Shown here piece by piece: positions 62,121 through 64,000 of a DNA stretch of 64,000 nucleotides. Each line of letters starts with the position of its first letter. Within the stretch, counting starts at the first letter, position 1. Source of the stretch: Pukyongia sp963768085 (GTDB lineage: Bacteria; Bacteroidota; Bacteroidia; Flavobacteriales; Flavobacteriaceae); assembly GCA_963768085.1 (NCBI GenBank), contig CAVYGO010000005.1:1-64000 (forward strand), written 5' to 3'. The position numbers and the translations under genes were made by a program. The notes under the pieces were generated by a model. That model saw only the letters and a program-made list of their open reading frames with translations, made no database searches and was not told where the DNA came from.

Positions 62121-63158
62121 ATGAAAATGAAAGCCCTGGTAAAAGCCAAACAGGAACCGGGTATCTGGCTGGAGGATGTTGCGGTGCCGGAAATCGGAAT
62201 CAACGATGTCCTGGTCAAGATTCACAAAACGTCTATTTGCGGCACGGATGTGCACATCTACAACTGGGATGCCTGGGCTCAAAAAACGATCCCGGTCCCC
62301 ATGCATGTCGGGCACGAGTTTGTCGGCACCGTTGCAGAAATCGGCGCCAACGTTCATGACTTTAAACCCGGCGACATTGTTTCCGGCGAGGGTCACCTCG
62401 TCTGTGGACGGTGCCGCAATTGCCTGGCAGGTCGACGACACCTGTGCATGAATACCAGCGGGGTGGGTGTCAACAGGCCCGGTGCGTTTGCCGAGTATCT
62501 ATGCATTCCGGTGACCAATGCATGGTACTGCGACCCGGATATTCCCATGGATATTCTCTCGTGTTTCGACCCTCTGGGAAACGCCACCCACACCGCCCTT
62601 TCCTTCGATGTCCTCGGAGAAGACGTCCTGATAACCGGTGCCGGTCCCATCGGTTGCCTGGCCGCCGGCATTGCCAGGCACGCCGGAGCACGGCATGTAG
62701 TCATCACCGACGTCAACCCCTATCGCCTGGAACTGGCTAAAAAAATGGGGGCAACCCTGACCCTGGACGTACGGCGCCAAAAAATCGAAGATGCGCAGAA
62801 AAAACTGGGAATGCGAGAAGGGTTTGATGTCGGCATGGAAATGTCCGGCAACCCCGACGCCCTGCGCTCGATGCTGGCCAACATGTGCCATGGTGCCAAA
62901 ATTGCCATGCTGGGTATCCTGCCGCCGGCCACCGCCATCGACTGGGATCTGGTTGTTTTCAACGGTTTGACCCTCAAGGGGATCTACGGCCGTGAAATGT
63001 ATGAAACCTGGTATAAGATGACAGTCATGATTCAGTCGGGTCTGGATATCACACCCGTCATTACCCATCGCTTTCACTTCTCCGAATATGAGAAGGCCTT
63101 TGACATTATGCGCTCCGGCAAGTCCGGCAAAGTGATCTTAAACTGGGTGGAGGATTAG
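62121..63158 (+). CDS. tdh: L-threonine 3-dehydrogenase
   Basis: The 345-residue zinc alcohol-dehydrogenase-type enzyme has catalytic Zn ligands in SICGTDVHIYNWDAWAQ and GHEFVGTV, structural Zn cysteines in CGRCRNCLAGRRHLC, and the NAD-binding GAGPIGCLAAGIARHAGA. It oxidises threonine to 2-amino-3-ketobutyrate, the substrate of the upstream Kbl. AAAGG lies ten bases before this ATG; an in-frame GTG two codons earlier is too close to it. Confidence 0.92.
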   Translation: MKMKALVKAKQEPGIWLEDVAVPEIGINDVLVKIHKTSICGTDVHIYNWDAWAQKTIPVPMHVGHEFVGTVAEIGANVHDFKPGDIVSGEGHLVCGRCRNCLAGRRHLCMNTSGVGVNRPGAFAEYLCIPVTNAWYCDPDIPMDILSCFDPLGNATHTALSFDVLGEDVLITGAGPIGCLAAGIARHAGARHVVITDVNPYRLELAKKMGATLTLDVRRQKIEDAQKKLGMREGFDVGMEMSGNPDALRSMLANMCHGAKIAMLGILPPATAIDWDLVVFNGLTLKGIYGREMYETWYKMTVMIQSGLDITPVITHRFHFSEYEKAFDIMRSGKSGKVILNWVED

Positions 63159-63480
63159 TTAAGACCTATATATTTCGTTTACAATTGGACCATATTATTG
63201 GGACAACAACGCTTCACCGGTAATCGACCCAGATGCTGGATACTGGATGCTTGTTGGAGCGAAGTGGAAATCCCGACTTTTCGGGGATACTGGATTTACG
63301 AGTATTCTGTCGATTTTATTAATGGAAGAAGAGCGACACCCTATTTCAAGCAACCAGTGACCAGTAACCAGTATCCTGAGAATCCAAATTTCAGCAATGG
63401 TTTACGAGATCTATAGGCTTTTAAAAACGGCAAAATTTCCTATTAAAAATCACATCCAATCGTGAAAGGAGATACGGAAA
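63159..63480. other. Intergenic region with short repeats
   Basis: It has GATGCTGGATACTGGATGC (about 63233-63251) and a tandem ACCAGTGACCAGTAACCAGT (63352-63371) whose CCAGTATCC end is complementary to GGATACTGG. An open frame of 72 codons (63198-63416) runs through the repeats and is not convincing. The promoter of the next gene should lie near the 3' end. Confidence 0.45.
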
Positions 63481-64000
63481 GTGGCCCAAAAACGGTCGAA
63501 CGACCAATCGTCAGTCAATTCAGAGCCCTCCAATAAAACCAATCGTACCTTAAAGATCGTCCAGGAGGCCCTGAGAGAAGTCGAAGAAAAATGTCAGGCT
63601 ATTATCAACAATATCGAAGATGGGTATTACGAAGTCGATCTTGACGGAAATTTCACCTATTTTAATGACGCCATGGCCCTGATCACCGGTTATTCCCGCC
63701 AGGAGTTAATCGGAATGAACAACCGCCAAATTATGGACGAATATCATACCCGGCAGGTCTCTGGTGTTTTTAAAAAAGTCTACCATACCGGTCTGGCAGC
63801 CAAGGCAATAGATTGGGAGTTGATCCGCAAAGACGGCTCGCGGTGCATTATTGAAGTTTCCGTGTCTTTGAAAAAAGATTTAACGTCTCGGCCCATCGGA
63901 TTTTTGGGAATTGCCCGTGATATTACCCACCGCAAAATAATGGAGCAGGCCCTCAAGGAAAGTGAACAAAAATATCGAACCATCATCGAAAATATTGAAG
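63481..64000 (+). CDS. PAS-domain sensor protein, cut by window end
   Basis: It starts with GTG nine bases after AAAGGAGA. The first ~40 residues are polar and helical (NRTLKIVQEALREVEEKC). A PAS domain then covers about residues 40-160 (AIINNIEDGYYEVDLDGNFTYFNDAMALITGYSRQELIG, then DWELIRKDGSR and GFLGIARDITHRK). A second PAS begins at the end (ESEQKYRTIIENIE). The kinase or other output part lies beyond the window. Multi-PAS histidine kinases are the most common such architecture. Confidence 0.8.
   Translation, partial: MAQKRSNDQSSVNSEPSNKTNRTLKIVQEALREVEEKCQAIINNIEDGYYEVDLDGNFTYFNDAMALITGYSRQELIGMNNRQIMDEYHTRQVSGVFKKVYHTGLAAKAIDWELIRKDGSRCIIEVSVSLKKDLTSRPIGFLGIARDITHRKIMEQALKESEQKYRTIIENIE

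Noticed and set aside
63198..63416. 72-codon open frame between tdh and the PAS gene
   Set aside because: It consists largely of short repeat units (GATACTGGAT, ACCAGT) and has no protein features.
1..64000. tRNA, rRNA, prophage or intact insertion sequences
   Set aside because: No cloverleaf with a matching T-loop motif, no ribosomal RNA-like stretch, and no integrase, transposase or phage structural gene was seen by eye. A tRNA or covariance-model scan would be the decisive test.

Overview
The window most resembles a chromosome segment of an anaerobic Desulfobacterota (deltaproteobacterial) bacterium, probably near sulfate-reducing or syntrophic Desulfobacterales. This is inferred from gene content, not from a marker gene. 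The evidence is a group-4-hydrogenase-like membrane complex, a tungsto/molybdopterin oxidoreductase with a four-cluster ferredoxin subunit, SulP and DASS anion transporters, an ADP-forming acyl-CoA synthetase subunit, receiver-only response regulators, and many short dispersed intergenic repeats. No rRNA, tRNA, CRISPR array, phage or intact insertion sequence was found.

Layout. 0-2 kb is decayed: a frameshifted O-antigen-ligase/TPR gene and an N-terminal scrap of an FAD oxidoreductase. 2-6.5 kb holds a saccharopine-dehydrogenase-like enzyme, a lone HsdR-N-like nuclease with an altered active site, and exonuclease I. 7-16.7 kb is metabolic: fumarate-reductase-like flavoprotein, cysteine desulfurase, FAH-family hydrolase, GAF protein, VKOR-thioredoxin fusion, acyl-CoA synthetase alpha subunit, a collapsed metallo-beta-lactamase gene and citrate synthase. 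17-19.5 kb has an orphan gene convergent with a PEP/pyruvate-binding-domain protein.

19.7-40.5 kb is the most coherent region: SulP transporter; a cytidylate-kinase-like/BON-like/receiver fusion; a Cache sensor kinase; a kinase fragment with no recognisable ATPase site; two receiver-only proteins; two divergent CBS-pair proteins; a DASS anion symporter; a six-gene Hyf/Ehr-type complex whose large subunit lacks all four nickel-binding cysteines; a left-handed beta-helix protein; a third CBS paralogue; and another receiver-only protein. I read it as a signalling-controlled anion-transport and ion-pumping locus.

40.9-46.9 kb carries a CDF metal exporter and a minus-strand operon: alpha/beta hydrolase, a 52-residue micro-ORF, molybdopterin oxidoreductase and FeS subunit. 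The micro-ORF keeps only the two ends of a GAF protein and is translationally coupled. A nested hairpin region precedes this operon. 47-53.8 kb contains cspA, an HU gene, a rearranged MFS pseudogene, the nfeD-floA membrane operon, a methyltransferase scrap and a YitT protein. 54-60.3 kb has a LysR regulator, pstSCAB and a convergent sulfatase-fold enzyme that looks like a phosphonate monoester hydrolase. 60.7-64 kb has the kbl-tdh threonine degradation pair and the start of a PAS sensor protein.

Two themes recur. First, genes are decaying by frameshift, internal deletion or truncation. Second, intergenic space is seeded with structured repeats, notably an ~84-nt palindromic element present three times and a GGTTC-rich repeat that sometimes runs into the ends of genes.
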